NCBI GenBank assembly: GCA_963921195.1
Contig: OY992538.1
Span: forward strand, 55,294,852-55,358,851
DNA from: Pegoplata infirma
Taxonomy: Eukaryota > Arthropoda > Insecta > Diptera > Anthomyiidae
DNA: 64,000 nucleotides
Reading direction: 5' to 3'
The stretch's first letter is position 1, and each line of letters begins with the position of its first letter. Below, piece by piece: positions 23,001-31,889 of the stretch. A program made the position numbers and the translations under genes. The notes under the pieces were generated by a model. The model ran no database searches, was not told the DNA's origin, and was given only the letters and a program-made list of their open reading frames with translations.

Positions 23001-26000
23001 AAATTTAACTTTGAAAATGGAAACATTTTCTATAGAAAATTAAATTCTAAAAACGGAGACATTTGCTATAGAAAATTTAACTACGAAAAACGGAGACATT
23101 TTCATAGAAAATTTAACTCCAAAAAAGGGAGAAATTTTTCTATAAAAAGTGTATGTCTGAAAAGCTAAGAAACTTTCTATAAAAAATTTAACTTCTAAAA
23201 AAGCAAACAAAATTAACTCCGAAAACCAGAGAAATTCTCTATAGAAAATTAAACTCCAAAAACTGGAGAAATTTTCTATAGAAATTTTAACTCCGAAAAA
23301 ACGGAGAAATTTTCTATAGAAAATTTTACTTCGAAAAACGGAGAAATTTTCGTTAGAAAATTTAACTCCGAAAAACGGATAAATTTTCTACAGAAAATTT
23401 AACTCCGAAAAACGGAGAAATTTCCTATTGAAAGATTAACTCCGAAAAATAGAGATATTTTCTATAAAAAATTTAACACCGAAAAACGGAGAAATTTTCT
23501 ATAGAAAATTTAACTCCGAAAAACGGAGAAATTTTTTATAGAAAGGGAGAACTTTTTCTATAAAAAATGTATCTCTGAAAAACGAAGACATTTTTATAGA
23601 AAATTTAACTCCGAAAAACGGAAAAATTTTCTGTAGAAAATTTAACTCCGAAAAAAGGCAAAAAATTTTTATAGAAAATTTAACTCCGAAAAACGGCAAA
23701 AATTTTTCTATAAAAAATGTATCTCCGAAAAACGGAGAAATTTTTTTTCAGAAAATTTAACTCCGAAAAACGGAAATTTTTTTAAAAAAATTTAACTCCG
23801 AAAAACGAAAAAAAAATTGTATAGAAAATTTAATTCAAATTTAATTTTCTATAGAATCTTAGCCCAACCAGGTTAGCTTTTGGTTTGCTTCTTACCTTGG
23901 TATCGTTAAAATACTAGCCAATCCACCGCCATAAATACTTGTTACAATAATATCGTTCATAAAACAAGTGAATAGTAAAACTCTTACTGTCAACGAACGT
24001 ACGTACGAGTTTCCCGATTGTGAGACGAACAACTTTAAAATAGTACCATATGCAAAACGGAGGCTTTGAATCCAAGTTGAAGGTGCCGATAGAAACCATG
24101 ATTCCAACTTGTGACCACACCAAAGACACAAAGTTTCGATTAACAAGTATAACATTACTGCAAGCCAAAGAGTAAATTGAAATGGTTCCAAGGGTAACAA
24201 CCAACTGGCTAAACGTCTAGAGAAATAGACAAAATTTATTTGAGATTTTTAAGATATTACATTTTGGTATAGCTCACCTAGGAGCTGGTACTAAGCACGT
24301 TACACCAGAGCGTACCAAATACATAGACATATCGAGATGAATGTAATCAGAATCCCTGGAAAAGATTGAAATTACTTTTTTTTTGAGATCCGATACCGAA
24401 AATTCGGCCAAAGCAAAAGACTAAGGTCCGAAACCTAATTTTGTTGGCCCACACCAAAATTTTCGGTCGAACTTTAGAAACTTTATAAAAAATACTTGAA
24501 TTTATTCCAATTTATTATTTCTCTTTCATACCAAGAATACATTGCTCCTATAGAAATTTCTGCCGTGCCCTTAACTATCATTCCCAAACTACCATCTCCG
24601 GTTAAATTTGCATAAACTTCACCCCAATCATTGGCCTCCGCTAAAAAACCAAAAAAAATATTTTTTTTACTAAGAAAAACACTTAAAATTATTTGTTAAA
24701 CTTACAACTATCAATTAATACCCTACAATTATAAATTTCACAATATGTCAGAATTACCCGAGCCTCTGTACCGTCAATTTGAACCGCACCCTCGTCGGAA
24801 CTGCCGTAAGCCAAATCATATGAATTATTTTCAGATGTAACATAATTGATAACAAAGTAGGGTCTATAATCAAAACCCGCTATGATAACTTCACGTTGTT
24901 GTAAATTCTTCAATTTATCGGGAAATAGGGAATTATTATATAGAAATGTTTTATTAGATTCATAAAACCGATCTAATAAAAATAAAGAAGATTGTTGCTG
25001 GGATTTTGGACCATTAAATTTATTGGTTTTTAAATTAAAAATAACTGGGGATTGACAGTCCAATTCCACCATTAAAATATTTGGATGATCTGAAAATAAA
25101 TATGGAAAATTATTACAAATGTGAAATTTGCACTTTAAAAAAATCAAGTCCAAATAATATGAATATAAAATTATTTGCAATTACTGGGGGTCGAAAAAAA
25201 AAAACTGCCAAACCGCTTAAAAAATTAATTACACAGAAAATAATATCGTATATTTATTTTACTTAAAATTTTAATTGTTTTTTAATTTAATATCAATTAA
25301 TTTTTAATTAATATAATTAATTGCTTAATCAAATTTTTAAGTTTTTGTTTAATTAACATTTTAATTGTTTTTTAAATTCAATATTAATTCAATATTTAAT
25401 TAATATAATTAATTGTTTAATTAAATTTTTAGCTTTACTTATTATACCCTCCACTCTAGTGATAGAGGGTATATCACAAAATCGTTTTTAAATTTCAACT
25501 CAGTGAAACTGAAATAAATGTGTAAAAAAACCGGCAGTTTTTTGAATTTAGAAAAACTGTAAATGCAGTTGTGTAAACAAGACCTTGAACCATCACTGAC
25601 CAATGTTTAAGGATTACCCCACTTTATCCGTAAAAGTTACAGAGGGTTAAAGTTGAAAAATCGATTAAAATGGCTTGAAATAATCCATAGTTTTTACCTT
25701 CTTTCGCTTTATTTTTTAAGTTCTCCTTATATTTCAATCTTTTCCGGCATAGCACAAAGTCAGTACATATAAGAGATTATTTTAATGTTGGTTTGATAGA
25801 TGCTTCATCGCTTGGTAAGAAGTTATAAGACGGTTAAGTTTTGAAACCAAAAATTAAGAGTTTTTAAATTTTCGAGGTTTTTTGATCAGGGATTTCGGCT
25901 CCCTCTATAAAATGAAAAAAGTTGAACTAGAGTTGGTAGCTGTTGCAATTCTTAACATTTTGGAATTAATCCCGTTAATGTGCCACGAATAGTTAAGGAG

Positions 26001-27617
26001 TTTCAGCGGATCAAAGTTCGAAAGAAAAAACGTATTTTTTTTAAAATATGAGTTTTTCGCGAGGTACATTCGCGGTTTCATTCGAAATTTGGTGGACTCT
26101 TGCGTAAACCGAGTTTTTTGTGAGTTTACATAAAAAAATCACTGGCTGGTTTATAAAAAATAAATTGCAAACATTTTATGGCATTTTTGAAAATTGTGCG
26201 AAATTTGCAAATCTGTTTCCTATTTTTATACCCTCCAACCACAGTATGGGGGTATACTCACTTTGTCATTCCGTGTGTAACGCATCGAAATATCAATCTA
26301 GGACCCCATAAAGTATATATATTATTGATCAGTGATCGATTCTAAGACATTCTAGCGATGTCCGTCCGTCCGTCCGTCCGTCCGTCCGTCCGTCTGTCCG
26401 TCTGTAGAAGACACGATACAGTCCAAAATAAAAGAGCTAGACTTCCGAAGTTTGGCACGAATATGTCTTATATTCCTAGGCAGGTTAAGTTCGGAAATGG
26501 GCAAAATCGGAGCAAGGGGAAAAAAGTTCCCCCTTAGAGAACTAAACCAACCCAAGAAAAATCGCTTTTTTGCAGGGTTTTTTGTACTTTTGCTAAGCAA
26601 ATGCAACATTCTTATCTCAGAAGAAGTTCAAAATCACAAGGGGAAGGTGCCCCTAACGTCTCCCACCAACCCCCCCCCCCCCCAAAAAAAAAAAGACGCC
26701 CCTGGATTTTTTTTATATTGTTTTTTTTTTTACATTTTGGAGGGTATAAAAGATTCGGCACAGCCGAATGTAACACTCTCACTTGTTTTTAGTAGCAATT
26801 AATGCATCATGTTCATTTTAATACACCAAAAGACGTGCCTTAACGAGTAGAACTGATTTGCTTTTTGACTTTTTACTTTAAGCCATTCTGAGCGGAAAGC
26901 GCGATGATTTTATCTAAACCTGTTTTGATCTGGCACATCTAAGGCTTTACACGAAATCGTATGAAATTTTTTTTAAATAAAAGCCCACTTGATGTGTCAT
27001 CATAAAATCAGAGGCGGGTTAAAAAATTTTGATGATTATAGATTTTTTTGACCATATTAAATTTTCTTGTTATAAAAAAGCATCACCAATTTTTTTTTAA
27101 ACTACTGGTACAATGATACGATTTTCCGTGATTTTTTTCAGTAAAACTAACGCGCATTGCCTAAATATTTTATAAAAAATTGTGAAACTTTTTTTTTACA
27201 GCGAATTAATCGCGATTTTAGGTACTTAGATATTTTTTTTTAAATCGCTTGGTCATTAAAGGGTTAAATTTATATCATATATTTTAGAAGAAATGATATA
27301 GCCTGGCATGTTTTAATAAATATTTTTAAGATTTTTAAAGCCGCTAAATCTTAAAACCGCCATAACTTTTGACCCCCTTGCGCGATTTAATTGACGAGAA
27401 CGAATTTCTTATTCTTAAATAGCTTCTAATATTTATGCCAACTTTTATCGATGTGCCATCAAAACAAAAATCACATCTTTTTTACCTCAAAATTTAAGTC
27501 TTAGACGGAACTCCTCATATATAAGTTTGTCATTCCGTTTGTAACACCTCGAAATATTGGTCTAGGACCCCATAAATATATTCATGATCCCCGATCGATT
27601 TTAAGACAATCTAGCGA

Positions 27618-27648
<31 letters not shown>

Positions 27649-30102
27649 CTGTTGAAAACACGCTAACTTTTGAAAGACTTTACGGAGGCTCCTGAAGTTT
27701 GGCATATATGTTGGGCAATTACCTCGTCAGGTTGGTATTGTAATCCTGCGACATCGGTCCAGTGGTTCAAAAGTTATGAGCAAATGACTGAATTTCGGCA
27801 AGGGTTTTTCGTGAATTTATGAGATAAAAGTATGCTAACTTTTGAAAGGCAAATCTGAGGACGCTAAAGCTTGGCATGTATATTTTCTGTTCCTCTGGCC
27901 TGGTTCGTATTGAATTTCTGGCAAATCGGTCTAGTAGTTTAAAAGTTAAACATGTTTTAAATACATTGGTAAGTCACAAAAATATTTAAGAACGTATTTT
28001 TGTCACTCAAAAATATTTTTACACTAAAAAAAAAATACACTCGAAAAAAAATTTTGCACTCAAAAAAAAATTTACACTCAAAAAAAAAATTTTGTAAATT
28101 ATTTTTTTTTTTCAAAAATTACTTTAAAAAAAAGTTTTTTTACACAAAATAAAATATTTCTAATCAAAAATGTTATTTTTTCACGTTAGAAAATTGACTG
28201 TCACTTAAAAAGGGCACTGTGGAGGGTATTCATAGATTCGGCCAAGTTGAATTTAACTTTTCTACTTGTTTTTTCTAAGCTTTCTTGCTATTGCAAATTT
28301 ACCATAAGTGCAAAACTATTTTGTTTTATAAGTTTTTTACACAAATTACCTTCAAAAAATGTGTGTTCAACAAATTTTTCTTCAAAATCTTTGTTTAAAT
28401 AACCAAATACGAAATGATTTCGTTTAGAGCGCCATGTTGTGTATTGACTGGCATTTTTGAAACTTTCAATAAACGGCAAAATATCATGTTGAAATGCCAT
28501 GAAACTCTGAAAATAAAAGCTTTTGTTAAAAACATTTTGTTTTAGAAAAGTATTAAGAATCTGGGGATTTTTTTTATTCAATCGGAAATGTTATTAGATT
28601 TTTAGAAAATTTTTCTAAAGGAAAATTATATGATTTAATAATTTTTTCTTAAAAATTATTAACCGGTAAATTTTTATCTAACTTTTTTATTATAAAAAAT
28701 TACATACAAATAATAAAAAGTTGCCTAAATATGAAATTTCATAAATTTTCGTGATCAACATTATAAAATGATATCAACATAATGAATCGTTTCTTTCATG
28801 TGAGAAAAGATTCATAATTTTTAATTTTTTTAAAGGAAAATTATCTGATTCGATACTATTTTCTTAACAATTATTCACGGGCAAATTTGAATCTAACATT
28901 TTTCGTTATGAAAAATTACATAAAAAAAATAAGTGGAGTCAATATGAAATTTCATGAATTTTTGTACCATGTCATCAACATTATAAAATTTCATCAACAT
29001 GATGAATCTTTTTTTTCATGAGACTTTTTTTTTATCATTTTTAATGAAGTTCATAAATTTTCGTATCATGTCATCAACACAATGAAACTTTTCTTTCATG
29101 TGATGAATATTTTTTACCAAATTTTATGGAAATTGTCATAAATATTTTTTTATGGCATCGTTTCTTCATATTGATGACATAATATAAACATTTATGAAAC
29201 ATTTCATTATATTGATCTAACTTCTTTAGAGTCCGACCGAAACCAGTTTTCGAGGCCGAACCGAAACCGAACCGAATATTCGGCCGAAAAAATAATATTC
29301 GGCCGAAACCGAACCGAAACCGAAACTTTAAAAAAATTACCGCCTGGCATGAATAAAATGATTAAAAAGTTGTTAAAAATAAATATACAGCATATAATTC
29401 TTTTAAACCATAGGAATTGTTGTATTTTTGAAAAAAAAAAATATGTTTTTTTAAAAACTTACAAAAAATTGTATATTTCGTTTGTAGATTACGAGAAAAT
29501 AATTTTTGAACTGACACAGTTTTACATTTATTGCATAAACTTGTAACATTTTCTTCAATTGATCTGAAACAAGTGTAATTAATGAAATACGAAATCAAAA
29601 AATTCAGCGACTTTTTACATATTTTTTAAAATACCAAAAAGTTTCGGTTTCGGCTAATATTCGGCCAAAATTTTACCGAATACCGAATAGAGGCCGAAAC
29701 CCCATTATTCGGCCGAAACCGAGACCGAAACCGAATATTCGGTCGGACTCTAAACTTCTTATCATATATATGTAACTTTTCATCATTGTGAAGAAACTTT
29801 TCCTTTTTTTCTCCCGATTTTATATCAAAAAAACGTTTCCCTTCATCCTTTTACCTCACAATGTGACTTTTCTATGGCCACTGTTAATTTCTCCGTTAGC
29901 TCATTATATTCTATTCCATTTTCCATAAATTCTTCTTCTTTTTGTTTAAAATCTATTATATCCTCTTTAAAGGACATTGATAAATTGTTCAAGTTAATAT
30001 TTATAATTGAATAATAATTTCGAAAATTGTCCACATTCAAATCAAATTCAATATCCTGATTCCAAATAAGACAAACAGTTGTTTCTTTTAAATATAATTC
30101 CA
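11951..30102 (-). CDS. Ionotropic receptor (IR family), nine exons, 5' end missing
   Basis: Ligand-gated cation channel related to ionotropic glutamate receptors, expected in the dendritic membrane of sensory neurons. Exons (minus strand): 30102-29855, 28506-28350, 25089-24706, 24640-24532, 24355-24278, 24216-23896, 20334-20232, 17371-17260, 12339-11951. All nine join in one open frame with AG acceptors and GT donors, giving 633 residues to a TAA. Order: N-terminal region (about 1-190), ligand-binding lobe S1 (about 195-330), first membrane helix (about 342-362), pore and second helix (about 385-432), lobe S2 (433-590), last helix (about 597-622). Diagnostic blocks are VIIAGFDYRPYFV, DWGEVYANLTGDGSLGM, SIGAMYSW, SGVTCLVPAP and SIYGGGLASILTIP, the place of the SYTANLAAF-type motif in classical receptors. 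The start codon and signal peptide are not found, and one donor is weak. It reminds me of Ir68a or Ir92a-like receptors, but I cannot confirm which. Confidence 0.93.
12882..13188. mobile_element. hAT-like element, ATTCGGCC family, copy 1
   Basis: The target duplication CTCATTTT is exact (12874-12881, 13189-13196). The ends are TAGTGTCCGACCGAATA and its complement. Inside are opposed ATTCGGCC/GGCCGAAT words from both ends, with a short AT-rich core. 307 bp, no coding sequence. Confidence 0.93.
14012..14877 (+). mobile_element. mini-me/DINE-1-like element
   Basis: Starts ACAAGTAGAAAAGTTAAATT with a hairpin ATTCGACTTGGCCGAAT, and ends ATACCCTC...GAGGGTATAAAA, also a hairpin. Near the 3' end it has (GACG)n, CATCGCTAGATCGTCTTAAA, a short (TA) tract and GGGTCCTAGACCAATATTTC. 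This is the layout described for mini-me elements of flies, which are now usually grouped with DINE-1/Helentron derivatives. The empty site is visible in the related foldback copy near 54135. Confidence 0.85.
15663..16231. mobile_element. hAT-like element, TGCATATTTT family, copy 2
   Basis: The exact duplication ATTATTAT (15655-15662, 16232-16239) flanks TAGGGATGAGATTT and its complement. The interior is like 8321-9158 without its nested block. 569 bp and non-coding; it sits in the last receptor intron next to the foldback copy. Confidence 0.92.
16358..16898 (+). mobile_element. mini-me/DINE-1-like element, long subtype
   Basis: Begins ACAAGTGAGAGTGTTAAATT with the hairpin ATTCGGCTGTGCCGAAT, carries a G-run at 16443-16456, a (GACG)n tract near 16730-16765, GGGTCCTAGACCGATATTTC, and ends CCCCCATACTGTGGTTGGAG with GGTATA. 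The same subtype occurs inverted at 26226-26787 and as fragments at 1-86 and 45535-45725. Confidence 0.82.
16899..17259. other. Intronic AT-only tract, AATTATATATAATTTTATAA words
   Basis: Almost pure A/T with repeated AATTTGATAAAATTATATA words, also seen at 16240-16357 before the mini-me. The mini-me appears to have landed inside this tract. I see no other feature. Confidence 0.55.
17260..17371 (-). CDS. Receptor exon h: S2 lobe
   Basis: Thirty-seven codons plus one base: ERMNGILYNFRSYTEKQLEV then LARTRSDIGFTLERLPFG. Acceptor AATTCTAG, donor TTTG|GTAATT. The phase 1 end matches the last exon. TRSDIGFTLERLPFG, continuing into HFAIGD, matches the usual IR S2 pattern. Confidence 0.92.
17535..18400. 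repeat. 16-bp satellite, GGTACTTTTTATAAAA
   Basis: About fifty head-to-tail units of GGTACTTTTTATAAAA with small variants (TTTAAAAGCTAC, extra A or T). Adjacent units create palindromes such as GTACTTTTTATAAAAGGTAC. It lies in an intron of the receptor gene. Confidence 0.93.
18567..19167. mobile_element. Harbinger-like MITE, copy 2
   Basis: The ends are CAAGGGAAGTCTCCCT (18567) and AGGGAGACTTCCCTTG (19167). Flanks are GCC-TTA and TTA-GTG, so the duplication is TTA. A neighbouring diverged repeat shows the empty site as GCCTTAGTGGATC near 19311, supporting TTA. A 3-bp TWA duplication is the PIF/Harbinger habit. The 601-bp interior is nearly the same as copy 1 at 3614-4210. Confidence 0.88.
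19840..20216 (+). mobile_element. mini-me/DINE-1-like element, 5'-truncated
   Basis: Has ATAACTTTTAAAGTACTTAA, a long GACA/GACG tract (about 20010-20075), ATCGATCAAGGATCATGAAT, a short TA tract, GGGTCCTAAACCAATATTTC, and the end hairpin ACCCTCTATCACCAGAGTGG with GGTATAAAAA. Its right end abuts receptor exon g, about 15 bases from the donor. The left limit is uncertain. Confidence 0.75.
20232..20334 (-). CDS. Receptor exon g: start of S2 lobe, weak donor
   Basis: Reads YEQAADTIDGMLSHKLIWVG then NSEAWISSIRYTDD. Acceptor ATATTTAAG. The only donor that keeps frame with exon h is GATGAT|GTTGGT at 20231, which is poor; a nearby TTG|GTGATT would shift the frame into a stop. A mini-me element begins about 15 bases beyond the donor, so the insertion may have changed the local splice context. 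The exon itself is intact. Confidence 0.82.
20540..20808. repeat. Foldback with TTCATAAATACTATGA words
   Basis: ACACACAAAAAAAAATTCCA on the left and TTTTTTTTTCTGTGT on the right are weak inverted ends. Inside, CGACTTTCATAGTATTTATG mirrors CATAAATACTATGATTTTCG. Similar ATGAA/TTCAT foldbacks occur at about 28730-29200, 37680-37835 and 46966-47170. Confidence 0.65.
20824..21317. mobile_element. hAT-like element, ATTCGGCC family, copy 2
   Basis: The ends are TAGTGTCCGACCGAATA and its complement, flanked by ATAATTTA and AAAATTTA (seven of eight matching). The end regions are opposed CCGAAGCCGAATATTCGG words. It carries a small central block starting AACAAGAAAAAATAAAACTC, perhaps a mini-me fragment. 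494 bp. Confidence 0.88.
21330..22880. repeat. Degenerate satellite half-array in the receptor intron
   Basis: The same kind of unit as 9781-10300 (GCATTTTTCGAAGTAAAA plus TTTTCTATAGAAAATTTT), longer and more diverged. It contains an approximately 170-bp higher-order repeat seen three times between about 21990 and 22440 (TTTTTGCAATTTTCGGACTA). It faces the inverted half-array that follows. Confidence 0.78.
22890..23850. repeat. 37-bp satellite, CTCCGAAAAACGGAG unit, second locus
   Basis: Units of TTTAACTCCGAAAAACGGAG followed by AAATTTTCTATAGAAAA. More diverged than the locus at 10305-11510 but clearly the same family, with an AAATTTAA linker instead of ATGTAA. It ends about 45 bases from receptor exon f. 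Confidence 0.9.
23896..24216 (-). CDS. Receptor exon f: channel domain (M1, pore, M3)
   Basis: Encodes RRLASWLLPLEPF, the first helix FTLWLAVMLYLLIETLCLW, the pore-loop region LKLFVSQSGNSYV, and the second conserved helix RVLLFTCFMNDIIVTSIYGG with GLASILTIP. Acceptor TTTCTCTAG, donor CCAAG|GTAAGA. The downstream intron starts directly with satellite DNA (22890-23850). An alternative frame open over the same bases is a shadow. Confidence 0.95.
24278..24355 (-). CDS. Receptor exon e: end of S1
   Basis: Short exon (78 bases) reading DSDYIHLDMSMYLVRSG then VTCLVPAP. Acceptor TTTTCCAG, donor CCTAG|GTGAGC. It leads into the first membrane helix in exon f. SGVTCLVPAP is the typical IR stretch just before the channel domain. 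Confidence 0.94.
24390..24475. repeat. Decayed relative of the ATTCGGCC element
   Basis: GATCCGATACCGAAAATTCG at the left and TTTTCGGTCGAACTTTA at the right resemble the ATTCGGCC hAT-like family, but target duplications and clean ends cannot be seen. It sits in the short intron between exons d and e. Confidence 0.4.
24532..24640 (-). CDS. Receptor exon d: S1 lobe
   Basis: Encodes the strongly IR-like segment DWGEVYANLTGDGSLGM, IVKGTAEISIGAMYS. Acceptor TTTTTTAG at 24642-24641, donor TCTTG|GTATGA. The 109 bases keep the frame with neighbours through split Ser and Trp codons. The GDGSLGM...ISIGAMYSW pattern is among the best family evidence in the gene. Confidence 0.94.
24706..25089 (-). CDS. 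Receptor exon c: end of N-terminal region and S1 lobe
   Basis: The largest internal exon (384 bases). Acceptor TTTTCAG, donor AGTT|GTAAGT. It begins HPNILMVELDCQSPVIFNL, then has FLLDRFYESNKTF, and then the S1 opening REVIIAGFDYRPYFVINY. Next come AVQIDGTEARVILTYCEIYN and CRVLIDS. In classical glutamate receptors this stretch carries the ligand-binding arginine region; here, as in many IRs, that signature is not obvious. Confidence 0.92.
25475..27510. other. Unclassified 2-kb repeat inside the mini-me, with a nested mini-me
   Basis: It has GTTAAAG-type lines and TTTTCGAGGTTTTTTGATC, GTGCCACGAATAG, GCGAGGTACATTCGCGG and GACCCCCTTGCGCGAT landmarks, several with counterparts at 41109-42870. There is no continuous coding frame on either strand. 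The nested mini-me is at 26226-26787. Confidence 0.5.
26226..26787 (-). mobile_element. mini-me/DINE-1-like element, long subtype, inverted
   Basis: ACCCTCCAACCACAGTATGG, CATTCCGTGTGTAACGCATC, a TA tract, (CGTC)n at 26360-26400, an interior C-run at 26672-26683, and the end hairpin ATTCGGCACAGCCGAAT with CTCTCACTTGTTTT. It is the reverse complement of the 16358-16898 subtype. Confidence 0.84.
28350..28506 (-). CDS. Receptor exon b: N-terminal region
   Basis: Fifty-two codons plus one base. Acceptor TTTTCAG ends at 28507, donor GAAG|GTAATT. The piece reads from SFMAFQHDILPFIESF to EEKFVEHTFFE. The phase 0 start and phase 1 end match exons a and c. It encodes part of the divergent amino-terminal region, which has little sequence conservation among IRs. 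Confidence 0.8.
28507..29226. other. Receptor intron with ATGAA/TTCAT repeats
   Basis: Repeated blocks such as CATGTCATCAACA, CTTTTCTTTCATGTGA and ATTATAAAATGATATCAACA in both directions. They resemble the TTCAT foldbacks elsewhere in the window. No coding sequence. Confidence 0.55.
29227..29752. mobile_element. hAT-like element, ATTCGGCC family, variant copy 3
   Basis: The exact duplication AACTTCTT (29219-29226, 29753-29760) flanks TAGAGTCCGACCGAA and TTCGGTCGGACTCTA. The end regions are CCGAAACCGAACCGAATATT words. The core (29345-29640) is AT-rich and has overlapping open frames of 65-78 codons on both strands with no known motif. It lies in the intron between receptor exons a and b. Confidence 0.92.
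29855..30102 (-). CDS. Receptor exon a: N-terminal region
   Basis: Eighty-two whole codons after a 2-base split codon. The acceptor is TTTCAG at 30103-30108 and the donor GAG|GTAAAA at 29855/29854. It encodes an extracellular N-terminal piece with blocks TVCLIWNQDIEFD and MSFKEDIIDFKQKEEEF, rich in Asn and Glu. As it begins after a splice acceptor with a split codon, at least one more coding exon must lie upstream. Membership in the gene is inferred from phase agreement with the next exon (phase 0). Confidence 0.75.
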
Positions 30103-30189
30103 CTGAAATTTTTTTAAAAGAAGAAATTTTTATAAAAATTAAGTGAATTCAATAAATTTTACTAGTTTTTTCTAATTTAACTTATTAAA

Positions 30190-30291
30190 TTAATGATGGC
30201 TGTCCAATATTTCTCTGAGGGCAACATTTTTGTTGGCTTCTCTTAACTGAAGTGAATTAATTTGGGCGATTTTCAGAATGTTACTATTCAA
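30190..30291 (-). other. Short open segment of unknown origin
   Basis: On the minus strand about 33 codons read SNILKIAQINSLQLREANKN then VALREILDSHH and a TAA. Its composition is protein-like compared with the surroundings. It has no in-frame ATG and no clear splice sites, and it is 88 bases upstream of receptor exon a. It could be a decayed gene fragment; I do not recognise it. Confidence 0.25.
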
Positions 30292-30660
30292 ATTTTAATT
30301 GTTTTATGGCATTTTATATCGTAATTTTTTATTGTTTACTTACAAGTAAATGCTTTTAAATTATTTGATTGTATTTATTTTACAATTACTTTGGCAAAAT
30401 AATTTGATTGGTAAAATAAAGTAATTTTAAGGTTAGGATTTAAGGTTAAATTATCGAAATTATCTAATATAAAGGGTATTCACATCATTTGCTTTTTGGC
30501 AAACTGAGCAAAAAAGTTACATTCGGCCTTGCCTAAAAAAGATTTTTCCAAAAAACTTTATTTGAAAAAAAAAATATAAAAAAAACTTTGTGAAAAAAAA
30601 ATTCCGCGGAAAAAAATTCGTCGAAAAAAGTTTTGTGGTAAAAAATTGGTTAAAGAAATA
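30292..30660. other. AT-rich spacer with a decayed mini-me end
   Basis: A weak GCAAAAAAGTTACATTCGGC with CTTGCC at about 30517 resembles a mini-me start hairpin. The rest is A/T-rich. This is where the missing first exon of the receptor could begin to be sought, but I found no ATG-containing frame with a fitting donor. Confidence 0.35.
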
Positions 30661-30664
30661 AATT

Positions 30665-31235
30665 TAGAAAAAATATAAAATGTTCTTATCGCTTTGATCC
30701 AGCTGCAGGACAATGAATTTTTGGCCAAAAAAACCTAAAATTAAAAAAAAAATCCCTTAATTCTCATCCGATTTCAAAAATATTTTCAACAATATTTAGA
30801 ATGGTCCTTCGAGTGCGCCAAATTTCATTGTGCACAACTACTTTTGGCAAAAAAAAAAAACGTAAAATTAAAAAATCTCCGAACAACACTTCCACTTCTT
30901 TGAGTCGTTTTATTATTAAATAACCCGTCCGTTTTATTATTAAATATCCCGAAAAAGCTCTTTTTGGGAAATTCTTACTCCCATTTTTGGCCAAAAAACA
31001 TAAAACTTTAAAATCTCAGAAATTACTCATCCGATTTCAAACATATTTTCACCAATATTTAGAATGGTCCTTTAGAGTGGACATAAGCTAGAATTTATGG
31101 ACCACGCCAAAAAAAAATCACTTTTAGCCAAAAAAAAAGTAAAATTAAAAATCTTCGAATTACTCATTCGATTTCAAAACATTCCAAAAAAACACTTTTT
31201 GGAAATTTCTATTCTAAAGAGGGTAAAAAAAGGTT
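30665..31235. repeat. Two or three diverged tandem copies of a block of about 250 bp
   Basis: CATCCGATTTCAAAAATATT / CAACAATATTTAGAATGGTC at 30766-30805 recurs as CATCCGATTTCAAACATATT / CACCAATATTTAGAATGGTC at 31029-31070, and again partly at 31157-31200 (CATTCGATTTCAAAACATT). The AAAAACACTTTTGG endings also recur. It is non-coding. Confidence 0.65.
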
Positions 31236-31382
31236 AAAAAGGCTTACTTTGGTACTTTTTGTATTTCCTGATATAACTTGAAATGTAAGTTTTTGAGCAA
31301 CATTGTGAAAAAAAGTACCATTCGGAAATTCAGATACGAAAATGGGTAAATAATTTTATTTATTGTTTTCTTCTGTAAGTAG

Positions 31383-31889
31383 TAGAGATGGGTGCGTTAG
31401 TGATTTTTGACTCACTCACGCTCACGAAAGGAATTTTTGAATCACACACACTCACAATCACGTGAGTAAATTTAATACAACTTATACTAACGTGCACTCA
31501 CGCAAGCTTCACTCACACTCACAAAACTCTTTGTTATACAAAAAAAAAAATCAAAAACTAAAATTTTGAAAAATCTTTAAAAATTTTCAGCAAAATTTAA
31601 AGTTCAGCGAAATTTTAAATTTTTTTTTGCTTGATGAAAAAAAATTCTTAAGTTAAGCCAAATTTTAAAATTTTTTTGTACCTTTTTTGGTACGAAAGGA
31701 AATATAAAGAGAAAATAAATCACGCAAAAAAAATCGACTGGCGCACTTTCACGCAAAAATCTTACTCAAGCACACTCACTCACGCAATTTTTTTCTCCAC
31801 TCACACTCACTCTCAGTCACGTGAGTAAAATTGAATTCAGTCACACTCACGCTTGACCACGCTCTAATCTGCTCATGTGCCCATCTCTA
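31383..31889. mobile_element. hAT-like element, CTCACGCTCAC family
   Basis: The ends are TAGAGATGGGTGC and GTGCCCATCTCTA. Flanks are GTAAGTAG and GTAAGTAC (seven of eight). Both end regions are full of CACTCACGCTCAC words, in the same direction rather than strictly inverted. 507 bp, with an AT-rich core and no coding sequence. Confidence 0.85.

Larger units (their letters stand above)
25443..28271 (-). mobile_element. mini-me/DINE-1-like element split by about 2 kb
   Basis: One end (ATACCCTCCACTCTAGTGAT, AGAGGGTATAT) is at 25443-25474. The continuation (ATATAAGTTTGTCATTCCGT) resumes near 27511 and runs through a GTCC/GTCT tract (27616-27650) to ATTCGGCCAAGTTGAAT and CTACTTGTT at 28271. The 25475-27510 stretch is either an insertion or internal sequence of a long subtype; a diverged relative occurs at 41109-42870. 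Confidence 0.65.

Noticed and set aside
23914..24204. 96-codon minus-strand frame
   Set aside because: It is an alternative frame over receptor exon f; the receptor frame has the membrane and pore motifs and fits the splice phases.
29349..29598. Overlapping 65- and 78-codon frames on opposite strands
   Set aside because: They lie in the AT-rich core of a hAT-like element; composition is Lys/Asn/Phe/Ile-rich as expected by chance.
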